From Winogradskyella eckloniae (GTDB lineage: Bacteria; Bacteroidota; Bacteroidia; Flavobacteriales; Flavobacteriaceae), in assembly GCF_013249045.1 (NCBI RefSeq), contig NZ_JABRWP010000003.1:186001-250000 (forward strand): DNA of 64,000 nt, given 5' to 3'. This document shows positions 36,885 through 45,647 of the stretch, in pieces. The notes under the pieces are model-generated. The model saw only the letters and a program-made list of their open reading frames with translations, was not told where the DNA came from and did no database searches. Every line of letters begins with the position of its first letter. The stretch's first letter is position 1. Made by a program: the position numbers and the translations under genes.

Positions 36885-37658
36885 ATGTCTGATAAAACAG
36901 TTCAATTAAAAGCCTTTGAGCGTTTGTTAATTATTATGGATGAATTGCGTGAGCAATGTCCATGGGATAAAAAACAAACGATGACGTCATTGCGACATTT
37001 CACTATAGAAGAAGTTTATGAGCTTGGCGATGCTATTCTCGATAACGACTTAGATGAGGTAAAGAAGGAATTGGGTGATGTTTTACTTCATATTGTGTTC
37101 TATTCTAAAATAGGGAGTGAAACCAATAACTTTGATATAGCAGATGTTTGTAATAGTATTTGCGATAAGTTAATTGATCGTCATCCGCATATTTATGGAG
37201 ATGTTGTAGTAAAGGACGAAGCAGATGTTAAACGTAATTGGGAACAATTAAAACTTAAAGAAGGCAAAAACAGTGTGCTTGAGGGTGTGCCTAAAAGTTT
37301 ACCTGCTGTAGTAAAAGCAAGTCGAATACAAGAGAAAGTAGCAGGTGTAGGTTTTGATTGGGAAAAGCCAGAGCAAGTTTTTGAAAAAGTAGAAGAGGAG
37401 ATTGCAGAATTAAAGGCTGAAATAAAAAATGGCAATCAAGATGCTATTGAGAGCGAGTTTGGTGATGTTATGTTTTCCATGATAAATTATGCACGTTTTC
37501 TTAACGTAAATCCAGAAAATGCTTTAGAACGAACGAATAAAAAATTTATTAAACGTTTTCAGTATTTAGAACAAAAAGCTAAAGCGTTGGGTAAGTCATT
37601 AAAAGATATGACGCTTTCAGAAATGGATGTCTTTTGGGAAGAAGCTAAATCCTTATAA
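36885..37658 (+). CDS. mazG: Nucleoside triphosphate pyrophosphohydrolase MazG
   Basis: The 257-residue all-α protein has two MazG domains. The first has LREQCPWDKKQTMTSLRHF, EEVYELGDAI and KKELGDVLLHIVFYSK. The second has VEEEIAELKAEI and ESEFGDVMFSMINYARF. The ExxE-DxxD type metal-binding residues are present in both. It hydrolyses (d)NTPs to monophosphates and pyrophosphate and can influence (p)ppGpp levels in other bacteria; the Rel enzyme of this window is 12 kb away. It is the last gene of the rightward group. Confidence 0.94.
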   Translation: MSDKTVQLKAFERLLIIMDELREQCPWDKKQTMTSLRHFTIEEVYELGDAILDNDLDEVKKELGDVLLHIVFYSKIGSETNNFDIADVCNSICDKLIDRHPHIYGDVVVKDEADVKRNWEQLKLKEGKNSVLEGVPKSLPAVVKASRIQEKVAGVGFDWEKPEQVFEKVEEEIAELKAEIKNGNQDAIESEFGDVMFSMINYARFLNVNPENALERTNKKFIKRFQYLEQKAKALGKSLKDMTLSEMDVFWEEAKSL

Positions 37659-38020
37659 ACCTTCGCGCTTATTTTAGCTCTAAAGCTCTTTAGAATATTA
37701 AACAAAAATAATTAGTGTATTTCAATCTTCAATATAAAATGTGTTACACTAATTTATCAAGATCACATTTTTAATAATTGAAAATAAGAAATCTTTAAAT
37801 TAACTATTTAATTTTCAGAAGTTTTCAAAAAAAATCCAAATTAAAACATCTAAAAGCAACTTTTATGCGTAGATACTATATATAAAAGCAAAATGCTTTT
37901 ATTTCTTAGTAGGAAATCTTAATTATTATTTTAAGCGGTTGTAATTAAGGTTAATTTAGTTTAGTTAGGGCAAAACCCATCTGTTTAGACAGATGGGTTT
38001 TGATTATTTAAGGGTTATTT
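37659..38020. other. Gene-free 362-base convergent intergenic region
   Basis: It lies between mazG and the convergent DUF349 gene. It is AT-rich with no open frame of note. An inverted repeat AATTAGTGTA (37710-37719) / TACACTAATT (37745-37754) might act as a terminator or structured 3' end for mazG. A strong hairpin lies at 37972-38001. Confidence 0.5.
37972..38001. terminator. Bidirectional terminator hairpin
   Basis: AAAACCCATCTGT (37972-37984) pairs with ACAGATGGGTTTT (37989-38001) around the loop TTAG. The A/T ends of the stem give a short U-tract in both directions. It sits 20 bases beyond the stop of the DUF349 gene. Confidence 0.75.
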
Positions 38021-39991
38021 TTATTTATACATGCCACGCACCTTATTTAATTTGGCTTGCCATGATTCTAATTCCTTTTTGTGATTGGCAATGTTTTTAT
38101 GGACATCTTTTACCAATGGATTGTCTGCTTTTACATTAGAGAAAAATTGCAAGTTGTTTTCGAGTTGGTTAATCTCAGACCTAATTTCACTCATGCGTTT
38201 TTTAATAAAATTAAATTCATTGTCTAGCAATCTTGTGTCGTCAGGATTCGCTAAGTTTTCTAGTTTACTATCAAACTTAATCATTTCTAATTTTGCTTTG
38301 TCCATTTTTAGTTTGTCAAAAGCGTCATCTATAGCTTTGTAAAATTTACCATCGATGTAGCGTTTGTTTTGAGGAACATGACCTATGTCTTTCCATTCTG
38401 CAATTTTCGATTTTAAAATTTCTATATCAGCTTTAGGATCATCAGACAGCTCCATAGCTTTTAGATTGTCTAGTAATTTTACTTTACTATCAAAGGCATC
38501 AAATAAATGTTGATCTTCAGCTTTACGAGCTGCATGCATTCTGTCAAAATAATGGTTACATGCTGTCTTAAATTGTTTCCAGATTTTATCACTGTCGCGT
38601 CTTGGTACATGTCCAATTTTTTTCCATTCATTCTGAATCTTCTTCATTAATGGCGTTACAGTTTTAAAGTCTTCACTATCCTTATTGTCTTCTGCTATTT
38701 GAATTAAATCTTTCTTTTTCTTAAGATTTTCGTACTGATCTTTCTTTAAACCTTTGTAAAAACTATTTTTTCCTCTGTTAAACGTTCTTACGGCTTCTTT
38801 GAATTTTGCCCAAGTGGCTTCGTTTACTTTTATTGGTACTTTACCTGCTTTAAAAAACGCGTCTCTTAAAGCTTCAATTTCTTTTATTTTTTTCTGCCAT
38901 GCGCTGTGAGAATCGTTTTTGTCTTCAGCAATAGCAGTGATTTGAGCAATAATTTCTTCTTTTCGCTCTAGATTTTTTTCATGGGCTTTGTCCATGTCTG
39001 CATAATAAGCTTGGCGCTTATCGTGTATGGCTTTTGTAGCATTGCTAAAACGTTCCCAAATAGCTTCTCTATGCTCTTTTCCAACAGGACCTAGTTCTTC
39101 TTTCCATAATTTATGTAAAACTTGAAGCTCTCTAAATGAACGATTGGTGTTTTCGTCTTTTGCTAGTTCTTCCGCACGTTCTATGATTTTAATTTTTTGA
39201 TCATAGTTGTGCTTAAAATCCATATCTCTCAAATCATTGTTGAGATGTAAAAAATCATAAAAACGCTCTACATGATGATGATAGGTATTCCATGCATTGT
39301 TGTATTTGTCTCTAGGAATCGGGCCAGCATTACGCCATTTGTCCTGTAACTCTTTGAAGTTTTTATAGGTTGTACCCATATTTTCTTCAACACTAAGCAA
39401 ACCTTTTATGTCCTCAATGATTTGTAATCTATTATTTAGGTTTTGCTTTAATGCTTGTTCACGCTCATTATAGTATGCATTGATGGACTGTTTATATTCT
39501 TTATAAAGCGAATTGAATTGTTTTTTGGTATCGTTAGAGTAGTAAAAATCCATTTCTACACCACCATCTGCAATAAATTCTTCCTTTTTTTCGTCTAATA
39601 ATTCACTGTATTTGGCATTGAATTCAGATTTAATTTCATTGATGTTCTTTGAAATTGTCTGAACTTTATGATGCTTTAAAAGTCTGTTGAATTCTGCGAC
39701 CAGCTCTGTCATTGACATAGCGTGGTAATCTTTTTCCTCTACCTCATGTCGTTCTGCATTGGCTTCATCTTCTGCATCTTCTGCATTAGACGCTTCAATT
39801 TCATCTACATGTTCATCACTAACCGTTGTTGTAGCGGCTACATCTTCTGTTGCTTCTGTAGTGTTATCGGTTGTTGAGTCTATATCAGATTCTGTTTCAA
39901 CTGTATTAGTTGTTTCTTGTGTTGGAGTAGGTTCTGTAGATTCTACTTCTTTTTTTCCTTCTGCATCTTGCAGGTTATCATTCTCAGACAT
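38021..39991 (-). CDS. DUF349 repeat protein
   Basis: The 656-residue soluble protein has an acidic, low-complexity Thr/Glu-rich N-terminus of about 90 residues. It is followed by helical DUF349 repeats, each with the pattern (x)LxxxWKxxGPVP(R)xxxxxxWxxFxxAxxxFY. Visible units include LQDKWRNAGPIPRDKYNNAW, LWKEELGPVGKEHREAIW, IQNEWKKIGHVPRRDSDKIW and IAEWKDIGHVPQNKRYIDGKF. The C-terminus is coiled-coil (MSEIRSEINQLENNLQFF). The family is common in Bacteroidota and its function is unsettled. It is a single gene flanked by its own terminator. Confidence 0.9.
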   Translation of the reverse strand: MSENDNLQDAEGKKEVESTEPTPTQETTNTVETESDIDSTTDNTTEATEDVAATTTVSDEHVDEIEASNAEDAEDEANAERHEVEEKDYHAMSMTELVAEFNRLLKHHKVQTISKNINEIKSEFNAKYSELLDEKKEEFIADGGVEMDFYYSNDTKKQFNSLYKEYKQSINAYYNEREQALKQNLNNRLQIIEDIKGLLSVEENMGTTYKNFKELQDKWRNAGPIPRDKYNNAWNTYHHHVERFYDFLHLNNDLRDMDFKHNYDQKIKIIERAEELAKDENTNRSFRELQVLHKLWKEELGPVGKEHREAIWERFSNATKAIHDKRQAYYADMDKAHEKNLERKEEIIAQITAIAEDKNDSHSAWQKKIKEIEALRDAFFKAGKVPIKVNEATWAKFKEAVRTFNRGKNSFYKGLKKDQYENLKKKKDLIQIAEDNKDSEDFKTVTPLMKKIQNEWKKIGHVPRRDSDKIWKQFKTACNHYFDRMHAARKAEDQHLFDAFDSKVKLLDNLKAMELSDDPKADIEILKSKIAEWKDIGHVPQNKRYIDGKFYKAIDDAFDKLKMDKAKLEMIKFDSKLENLANPDDTRLLDNEFNFIKKRMSEIRSEINQLENNLQFFSNVKADNPLVKDVHKNIANHKKELESWQAKLNKVRGMYK

Positions 39992-40142
39992 AAGTCAATT
40001 ATTTTATAGGAGATAAATATACTAACAGTTGTTAGATATACAAAGGAAATGCTTCTAGAGCTTACATTTTATGACTTATATCCATGTTTTTAACACTACT
40101 TTTTGAGTGAAGTTGAACAGAATTGCGCTTTATGGATTGGTA

Positions 40143-40910
40143 TTAGGATTTTAGATTATGCCAGATCTCCCAAGATTTTTCTGCTTGTAATCGTAACATC
40201 TCGAGACCATTTATTGTTGTTGCCCCTTTATTAAAACCGTGATTTAAAAATTTGGTTTGTTCAGGATTATAAATGAGATCATATAATATATGATGTTCGG
40301 TTAGGCCTTTATAAGGAATATTAGGGCAGTCTTCTATGTTGGGAAAAGTACCAATTGGTGTACAATTAATTATAATGGTATAGTCTGAAATGATTTTTTC
40401 TGTTAATTCTGAATATGTAAAGGTTACTCCTTTTTTATGAGATCGTGATACAAAATCGAATGTAATGTTTAACTTTTTAAGCGCAAAAGCTATGGCTTTA
40501 GAAGCGCCACCTGTACCAAGTATTAATGCTTTTTTGTGATACGATTTTAAATGTGGTTGTAATGAGTTTTTAAAACCATAATAATCTGTGTTATATCCTA
40601 CAAGTTTTCCTTTTTTTGTGAATTTTATAGTATTAACAGCACCTATTTTTTCTGCTGTTTTGTTTAGCTTATCTAGTAAAGGAATGACGTCTTCTTTGTA
40701 GGGAATAGTGACATTTATGCCCTTGAGATTAGATGTGTTAGCTATAATTTCCTTGAGTTCGTCTATGGTTTGAAGGTCAAAATTCACATAGGAGTGAGGC
40801 AAATTCTCTTTTTTAAATTTTTCTGCAAAATACCCTCTAGAGAATGAATATGATATATCTCTACCTAAAAGACCAAATTTATAGTTTGTTTTTTCTTGAT
40901 TTATTTCCAT
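40143..40910 (-). CDS. aroE: Shikimate dehydrogenase
   Basis: The 255-residue enzyme reduces 3-dehydroshikimate with NADPH in aromatic amino acid synthesis. Motifs present are FGLLGRDISYSFSRGYF, INVTIPYKEDVIPLLD (catalytic Lys), GAVNTIKF, YNTDYYGF, ILGTGGASKAIAFAL, NCTPIGTFPN, DLIYNPEQTKFL and NGLEMLRLQAEKSWEIW. SRGYF replaces the usual SxS pair, although the S-S in SYSFS preserves serines for shikimate binding. It overlaps the end of the upstream DUF368 gene by 32 bases with no later Met available, so the overlap appears genuine and suggests coupled translation. Confidence 0.93.
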   Translation of the reverse strand: MEINQEKTNYKFGLLGRDISYSFSRGYFAEKFKKENLPHSYVNFDLQTIDELKEIIANTSNLKGINVTIPYKEDVIPLLDKLNKTAEKIGAVNTIKFTKKGKLVGYNTDYYGFKNSLQPHLKSYHKKALILGTGGASKAIAFALKKLNITFDFVSRSHKKGVTFTYSELTEKIISDYTIIINCTPIGTFPNIEDCPNIPYKGLTEHHILYDLIYNPEQTKFLNHGFNKGATTINGLEMLRLQAEKSWEIWHNLKS

Positions 40911-41898
40911 ACCATTCTAATCCTAATACTATAAGAATACCAAAGGCAATATAAGCAATTGCGATATAAGTTTCACTATTGAGTTCTGGTAAAAAACGTT
41001 GATAATCGGTAATGATTTTTTTTCCGGCAGAATGTAAAACGTAAGTACCATCACTATTTGTTTTGTAGATTGTTGTTTTCCAAGGCCAAACCACGCCAAG
41101 CGAACCAATAATAAAGCCCATTATTGTGGCCATAGTTATAGTTTTGTAATGCTTTAATATATAATTTAATATGTGAGAAAATGTTACGAGACCTGTTATT
41201 GAGCCTAAGGTAAATAGTGTTAATACTTTAAGGAGTCTTATTCGTACCTGGTTGTGAATGAAGTCAAAATTACCACTAAAAATATCTACCATAGTATCAA
41301 AAAGGGCATTCACAGAATCTACTAATAATAGAACGTAGTTTCCTAAAATTATTAGAATAAATGATCCCGAAAATCCTGGTAAGGTCATTCCCGAAACACT
41401 AATAATGCCACAAAAGAATACAAAGAATAAATTGTCATTTTCGGTGGCTGGATCCAAGAAACTAATACTTACACCTGCAGCAGCACCAAGTATTAGTGCT
41501 AAAATAGTCGTTCTATTCCATTCTTTAAATTCTTTACTGATATAATAAATTGAACCCAGAATCATTCCGAAGAATGTACTCCAAACATACAACTCGTAAT
41601 GAAGTATTAGAAAATCTAATAGTTTTGAAACACTGAAATAACTAATAATCATTCCTGAGAATAACAGGCTCAGAAATTTACCATTTACGTACTGAAAAAA
41701 ACTTTTAAAACGACCATTTAATAAGAGTTTAAAGGCTGTTTTGTTAACACGTTGCAAGGTGTAAATAAACTCTTCGTAGAAACCCGCAACAAAAGCAACT
41801 ACACCACCAGATACGCCAGGCACCTTATTAGCTGCTCCCATGGCCAAACCTTTAATGACCAAAAACACACGGTCTTTAAAGTTTCTGGTGCTTTGCAT
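40879..41898 (-). CDS. DUF368 membrane protein, candidate undecaprenyl-phosphate translocase (copy 2)
   Basis: This 339-residue polytopic inner-membrane protein has the family signature GAANKVPGVSGGVVAFVAGFYEEFI near the start. A second inverted half carries SGMTLPGFSGSFILIILGNY. About eight to nine membrane helices are visible. DUF368 proteins (PopT) were shown in other bacteria to help recycle undecaprenyl phosphate across the membrane; transfer of that role to this protein is inference. It shares one base with the upstream paralogue's stop (TAATG). Confidence 0.9.
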   Translation of the reverse strand: MQSTRNFKDRVFLVIKGLAMGAANKVPGVSGGVVAFVAGFYEEFIYTLQRVNKTAFKLLLNGRFKSFFQYVNGKFLSLLFSGMIISYFSVSKLLDFLILHYELYVWSTFFGMILGSIYYISKEFKEWNRTTILALILGAAAGVSISFLDPATENDNLFFVFFCGIISVSGMTLPGFSGSFILIILGNYVLLLVDSVNALFDTMVDIFSGNFDFIHNQVRIRLLKVLTLFTLGSITGLVTFSHILNYILKHYKTITMATIMGFIIGSLGVVWPWKTTIYKTNSDGTYVLHSAGKKIITDYQRFLPELNSETYIAIAYIAFGILIVLGLEWYGNKSRKNKL

Positions 41899-42866
41899 TA
41901 GGCCTTATTTTTTTGTTTACCTAAGGTTTCTAAGATGAGGATTGCTGCAAATCCTACAACAATAAATACAATAGCCATAACAATTTCATTGTCACCAGTG
42001 TATGAGGTTGGTAATATACTTTTGTCTAATAGTGTAACAACTTCGCCTTCAGAATTTACTCTTGTTTTTAAGACTTCTTTCCATGGCCAAATTTTATTAA
42101 GCGACCCAATCATAAAACCTGTTAAAATAGCTAAGGTTAGATTTTTTTGATGTTTAAACATCCAGTTGAGCGCTTTTGAAAACACTTTTAATCCTACTAT
42201 GGCGCCAACGGCAAGCAATAAGAAATTAATAAATGCATCTTTAAATAATTCCATATCACCATTTAAAAGACCATCTCTTAAGTTGTTAATGGTATCAATG
42301 GCCGTTTGGTATGCACCAAGAATTAGCAAGATAAATGCACCTGACACGCCTGGGAGAATCATTGCTATAATTGCAATAAAACCACAAAACAGTAAGTATA
42401 AAGGGCTATCTGGCGAGGCAAATGGTTCTGCTAAGGTTATAAAGTAAGATAAAATAGAAGTTATAACAATGGCTACAATGACTTTGATGTTCCATCCTTT
42501 TATTTGCTTGGCGATATATAAAATACTGGCTAAAACTAGACCAAAAAAGAATGACCAAAGTAAAATAGGTTCATGATGTAATAACCATTTAATAAGTTTT
42601 GCTAAGGATAATATACTGATGGCAATCCCTGAAAATAAGGCTAAAAGGAAATTTCCATTAATGGCCTGCCATGCCGTTTTAAATCCCGTTTTTTTCCAAA
42701 CTTTAAAAAAGCCGAGGTTGACCTTGTCGATACTCTCTAGTAATTCTTCGTAAATTCCAGATATAAAGGCAATTGTTCCACCAGAGACTCCTGGGACAAC
42801 GTCTGCTGCTCCCATGGCAATACCTTTAAAAGTTATGATTAAATAATCTAAAAATCGTCTTTGCAT
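41898..42866 (-). CDS. DUF368 membrane protein, candidate undecaprenyl-phosphate translocase (copy 1)
   Basis: This 322-residue protein has signatures GAADVVPGVSGGTIAFISGIYEELL and AMILPGVSGAFILLILGAY, closely related to the downstream copy. The C-terminal helix VFIVVGFAAILILETLG and the loop (GSLNKIWPWKEVLK) match the partner's GSLGVVWPWKTTI. Tandem duplication with a one-base overlap implies co-expression. It lies 37 bases after the TPR gene and is therefore probably second in a four-gene operon ending in aroE. Confidence 0.9.
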   Translation of the reverse strand: MQRRFLDYLIITFKGIAMGAADVVPGVSGGTIAFISGIYEELLESIDKVNLGFFKVWKKTGFKTAWQAINGNFLLALFSGIAISILSLAKLIKWLLHHEPILLWSFFFGLVLASILYIAKQIKGWNIKVIVAIVITSILSYFITLAEPFASPDSPLYLLFCGFIAIIAMILPGVSGAFILLILGAYQTAIDTINNLRDGLLNGDMELFKDAFINFLLLAVGAIVGLKVFSKALNWMFKHQKNLTLAILTGFMIGSLNKIWPWKEVLKTRVNSEGEVVTLLDKSILPTSYTGDNEIVMAIVFIVVGFAAILILETLGKQKNKA

Positions 42867-42903
42867 TCTATATTTAAATAAGACTACTAAGGTATGATAT
42901 TTT

Positions 42904-44310
42904 TTAGTCAGTAGACTTTTTAGCTTCCGAAATTATAGCTTTTATTAAAGGTTTTTCTTGAATCTGTGGAAATAATTCTGAAATGATAAAACTATAATCA
43001 ACATTGATTTGTGTTGCATTTTTTAAATGAAATCGTCCTTCTTCGGTTTGGTGTACTTTAAAATAAAGTCCGGCTAAACGGAATTCAATTTCTGCATTTT
43101 CCGGATAAAATTCTGCGGCTTGCAATAGGTTAAATATGGCGCCTTGATATTCACCTAGTTCTATAAGAATATCGGTTCTATTAAGCCAAGTGTCTAATTC
43201 GTAATTTCCTAATTCTATAGTGCGTTTGTAGCCTTGTTCTGCTTCTTCAAGAAAATTTAGTCGTTTGTTTATTGTTGCAAATAGTTTCCAATACAGTACG
43301 TTGTCGCCATCAATAATAAGTGCTCTTTTTATATAGTCTAAGGCATTTTGGTAATCGAGATGTTTCATGTAATATCTCGTTATTGCTATCCATCCCTTAT
43401 CTAATAATGGGTCTTCTTCTATGGCTTTTTTATAAAACTGAACGGCTAACTCATCTTGTCTTAGTTTAGAATAACAATGGCCAATGCGCAATAACGCAAA
43501 AGAAGTAGGATCATCTAAAGCCAAAGTAATTTTATAATTTTCTATGGCTTCTTCGTGCTTTTTTAGTTTTTCTAAGACTTTACCTTTTTCTATATAAGCC
43601 CCTACAAATGTATCGTCAGAGATAATTGCAAAATCAAACGCCGCATTTGCTTTCGCATAATCTTTAATTGCAAAATATTGTCTTCCTAATTGATGCCAAG
43701 CCACTTCACAATACGGATTTGTGTCTAAGAATGTATTGAGATAGTCAATGGCTTCTTCATTAAGATCTAAAAAATCATAGCAATAAATAATATTATGTAA
43801 GGCCGAATAATCTGTTGTGTCGCTTTCTAAACATTTTTTGAAAAATACGATTGCTTTCTCAAACTGATCTAAGAATAAGTATTCCATGCCAACTAAGGCA
43901 TACAAATCTGCGTCGTCTTCTGGTGTACTAGACATTTCTATCGCAATAAGTAAAGTGTCTATAGCTTTTTGGTGTTCATCTTGTTTAGATAAAACATTGG
44001 CTTTTTGAATAAAGATTTCTTCATTAGTTGGTTCCAAATTATGAAGTTCATCTAGTAAATCATTGGCTTCAGAAAATTTATTTTCTATGACCATTATTTC
44101 TACTTGAAATAATCTTAAGTTAATTGACGTAGGATGTTGTTCTAAACCTAATTTAATAGCACGCTTTGAAAGTGCAATTTTACCATTCTCTAAATAATGA
44201 TGAATTATATTTTCGAACTCATTGGAGTCAAAAAATAGAATATCATTTGTTTTTAGCATCGATTCAAATCGAGATAGCGGAAAATTTTTGTCGTCGCGAC
44301 TGTATTGCAT
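42904..44310 (-). CDS. Tetratricopeptide repeat protein
   Basis: This 468-residue protein has no signal peptide and is almost entirely TPR helices. Recognisable units include ALVGMEYLFLDQFEKAIVFF, HQLGRQYFAIKDYAKANAAF, IEKGKVLEKLKKHEEAIENY, LRIGHCYSKLRQDELAVQFY and FRLAGLYFKVHQTEEGRFHL; roughly ten repeats fit. It is presumably a scaffold for protein complexes. It starts the operon with the two DUF368 genes and aroE. The partner is unknown. Confidence 0.88.
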   Translation of the reverse strand: MQYSRDDKNFPLSRFESMLKTNDILFFDSNEFENIIHHYLENGKIALSKRAIKLGLEQHPTSINLRLFQVEIMVIENKFSEANDLLDELHNLEPTNEEIFIQKANVLSKQDEHQKAIDTLLIAIEMSSTPEDDADLYALVGMEYLFLDQFEKAIVFFKKCLESDTTDYSALHNIIYCYDFLDLNEEAIDYLNTFLDTNPYCEVAWHQLGRQYFAIKDYAKANAAFDFAIISDDTFVGAYIEKGKVLEKLKKHEEAIENYKITLALDDPTSFALLRIGHCYSKLRQDELAVQFYKKAIEEDPLLDKGWIAITRYYMKHLDYQNALDYIKRALIIDGDNVLYWKLFATINKRLNFLEEAEQGYKRTIELGNYELDTWLNRTDILIELGEYQGAIFNLLQAAEFYPENAEIEFRLAGLYFKVHQTEEGRFHLKNATQINVDYSFIISELFPQIQEKPLIKAIISEAKKSTD

Positions 44311-44471
44311 AGAAGGTTTAATAATTCTCTGAAATAAAATTACAGCTATCCTTTGTGCGACGTCATTTTTTAAACTAATGTTTTTAACAAAGTAGTTAAC
44401 ATTAAAATTATTATTTACTTAATGAATTGTAAGTAGCTGGTATTTAGTGTGTTTTGGTTTATGTGATTCGT

Positions 44472-45647
44472 TTATAATTTGTCTAAAATTGTAGTTATTA
44501 TACGACAGCCTTCAATTATTTCTTCGTTTGAAATTGTTAAAGGTGGCGTTATTCGGATGGCTTTGGGCTCAAAAAGTAACCAAAATAGAATGAGTCCTTG
44601 CGCTTGTGCCATGAGAATAACTTGGTTGGTAAGCTCGGGATTTTCCGTTAATGCAGCTAACATTAATCCTCGTCCTCTAATTTCTTTGATGTGTTTATGT
44701 TGCAGATGTTGCCTAATTAATTGTTCTTTTTTTAAGGCTTCTGCCATTATATTTGATGTAGTAATCTCTTTTAATGTGGCTAAAGCTGCTGCTGCAATGA
44801 CCGGATTTCCGCCAAATGTTGTGATGTGACCTAGTTCGGGTTGGTCACTTAAAGTGTCCATCATTTGTTTTGAAGCAGAAAAAGCGCCAATTGGCATTCC
44901 GCCTCCTAAGCCTTTTCCTGTTACAACGATATCTGGTAGAACATTATAATGGTTAAAACCAAAGACTTGACCAGTTCTTCCTATTCCTGGTTGAATTTCA
45001 TCGAGTATAAAAACAGCACCTACTTTTTTACAGCGTTGCTGTACTTTTAGTAAATAATCATATTTAGGCTCAATAAAACCTGCACCACCTTGTATGGTTT
45101 CTAAAATTACAGCTGCTGTATTTTCCGTAATTTTAAGCAGGTCGATCTCTAAATTAAATTCTATATGCTTTATATCTGGAATTAATGGGTAGAACGGTTT
45201 TTTACGTTCTTCAAAATCCATTAAACTTAAAGAGCCCAATGTATTACCATGGTATGCATTTTTCGCTGCAATAATTTCGGAGCGATTGGTGTAGCGTCTT
45301 GCCAATTTTATACTGCCTTCTATGGCTTCTGTACCTGAGTTTACTAAATACGTAGATGTTATATGATCTGGTAAATGTTTTGCTAATAACTTGGTCAATT
45401 CTACAGCAGGTTGCTGTATATATTCACCATAAACCATCACATGCATGTAGTTGTCTACTTGGGCTTTTATAGCATCTACGACTTTCGGGTGAGCATGACC
45501 TAAGCTACAGGCAGAAACGCCTGCTACAAAATCGAGGTATGCTTTATTATTGGTGTCATAAATATAAGAGCCTTTGGCATATTTAATTTCCATTGCCAAT
45601 GGATGTGGTGTTGTTTGGGCTTGATATTTAAAAAAGTCGTTTTTCAA
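44472..45647 (-). CDS. Class III PLP-dependent aminotransferase
   Basis: The 391-residue enzyme belongs to the ornithine/acetylornithine aminotransferase group. It has YLVNSGTEAIEGSIKLAR, AYHGNTLGSLSL, AAVILETIQGGAGF, FILDEIQPGIGRTG (PLP-stacking Asp) and VTGKGLGGGMPIGAF with the Schiff-base Lys. FGGNPVIAAAALA closes the active site. The P in DEIQPG replaces the more common T or S. Substrate cannot be fixed. Its ATG directly abuts the stop of the OstA-like gene, so it is cotranscribed with envelope and purine genes rather than an arginine operon. Confidence 0.9.
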   Translation of the reverse strand: MKNDFFKYQAQTTPHPLAMEIKYAKGSYIYDTNNKAYLDFVAGVSACSLGHAHPKVVDAIKAQVDNYMHVMVYGEYIQQPAVELTKLLAKHLPDHITSTYLVNSGTEAIEGSIKLARRYTNRSEIIAAKNAYHGNTLGSLSLMDFEERKKPFYPLIPDIKHIEFNLEIDLLKITENTAAVILETIQGGAGFIEPKYDYLLKVQQRCKKVGAVFILDEIQPGIGRTGQVFGFNHYNVLPDIVVTGKGLGGGMPIGAFSASKQMMDTLSDQPELGHITTFGGNPVIAAAALATLKEITTSNIMAEALKKEQLIRQHLQHKHIKEIRGRGLMLAALTENPELTNQVILMAQAQGLILFWLLFEPKAIRITPPLTISNEEIIEGCRIITTILDKL

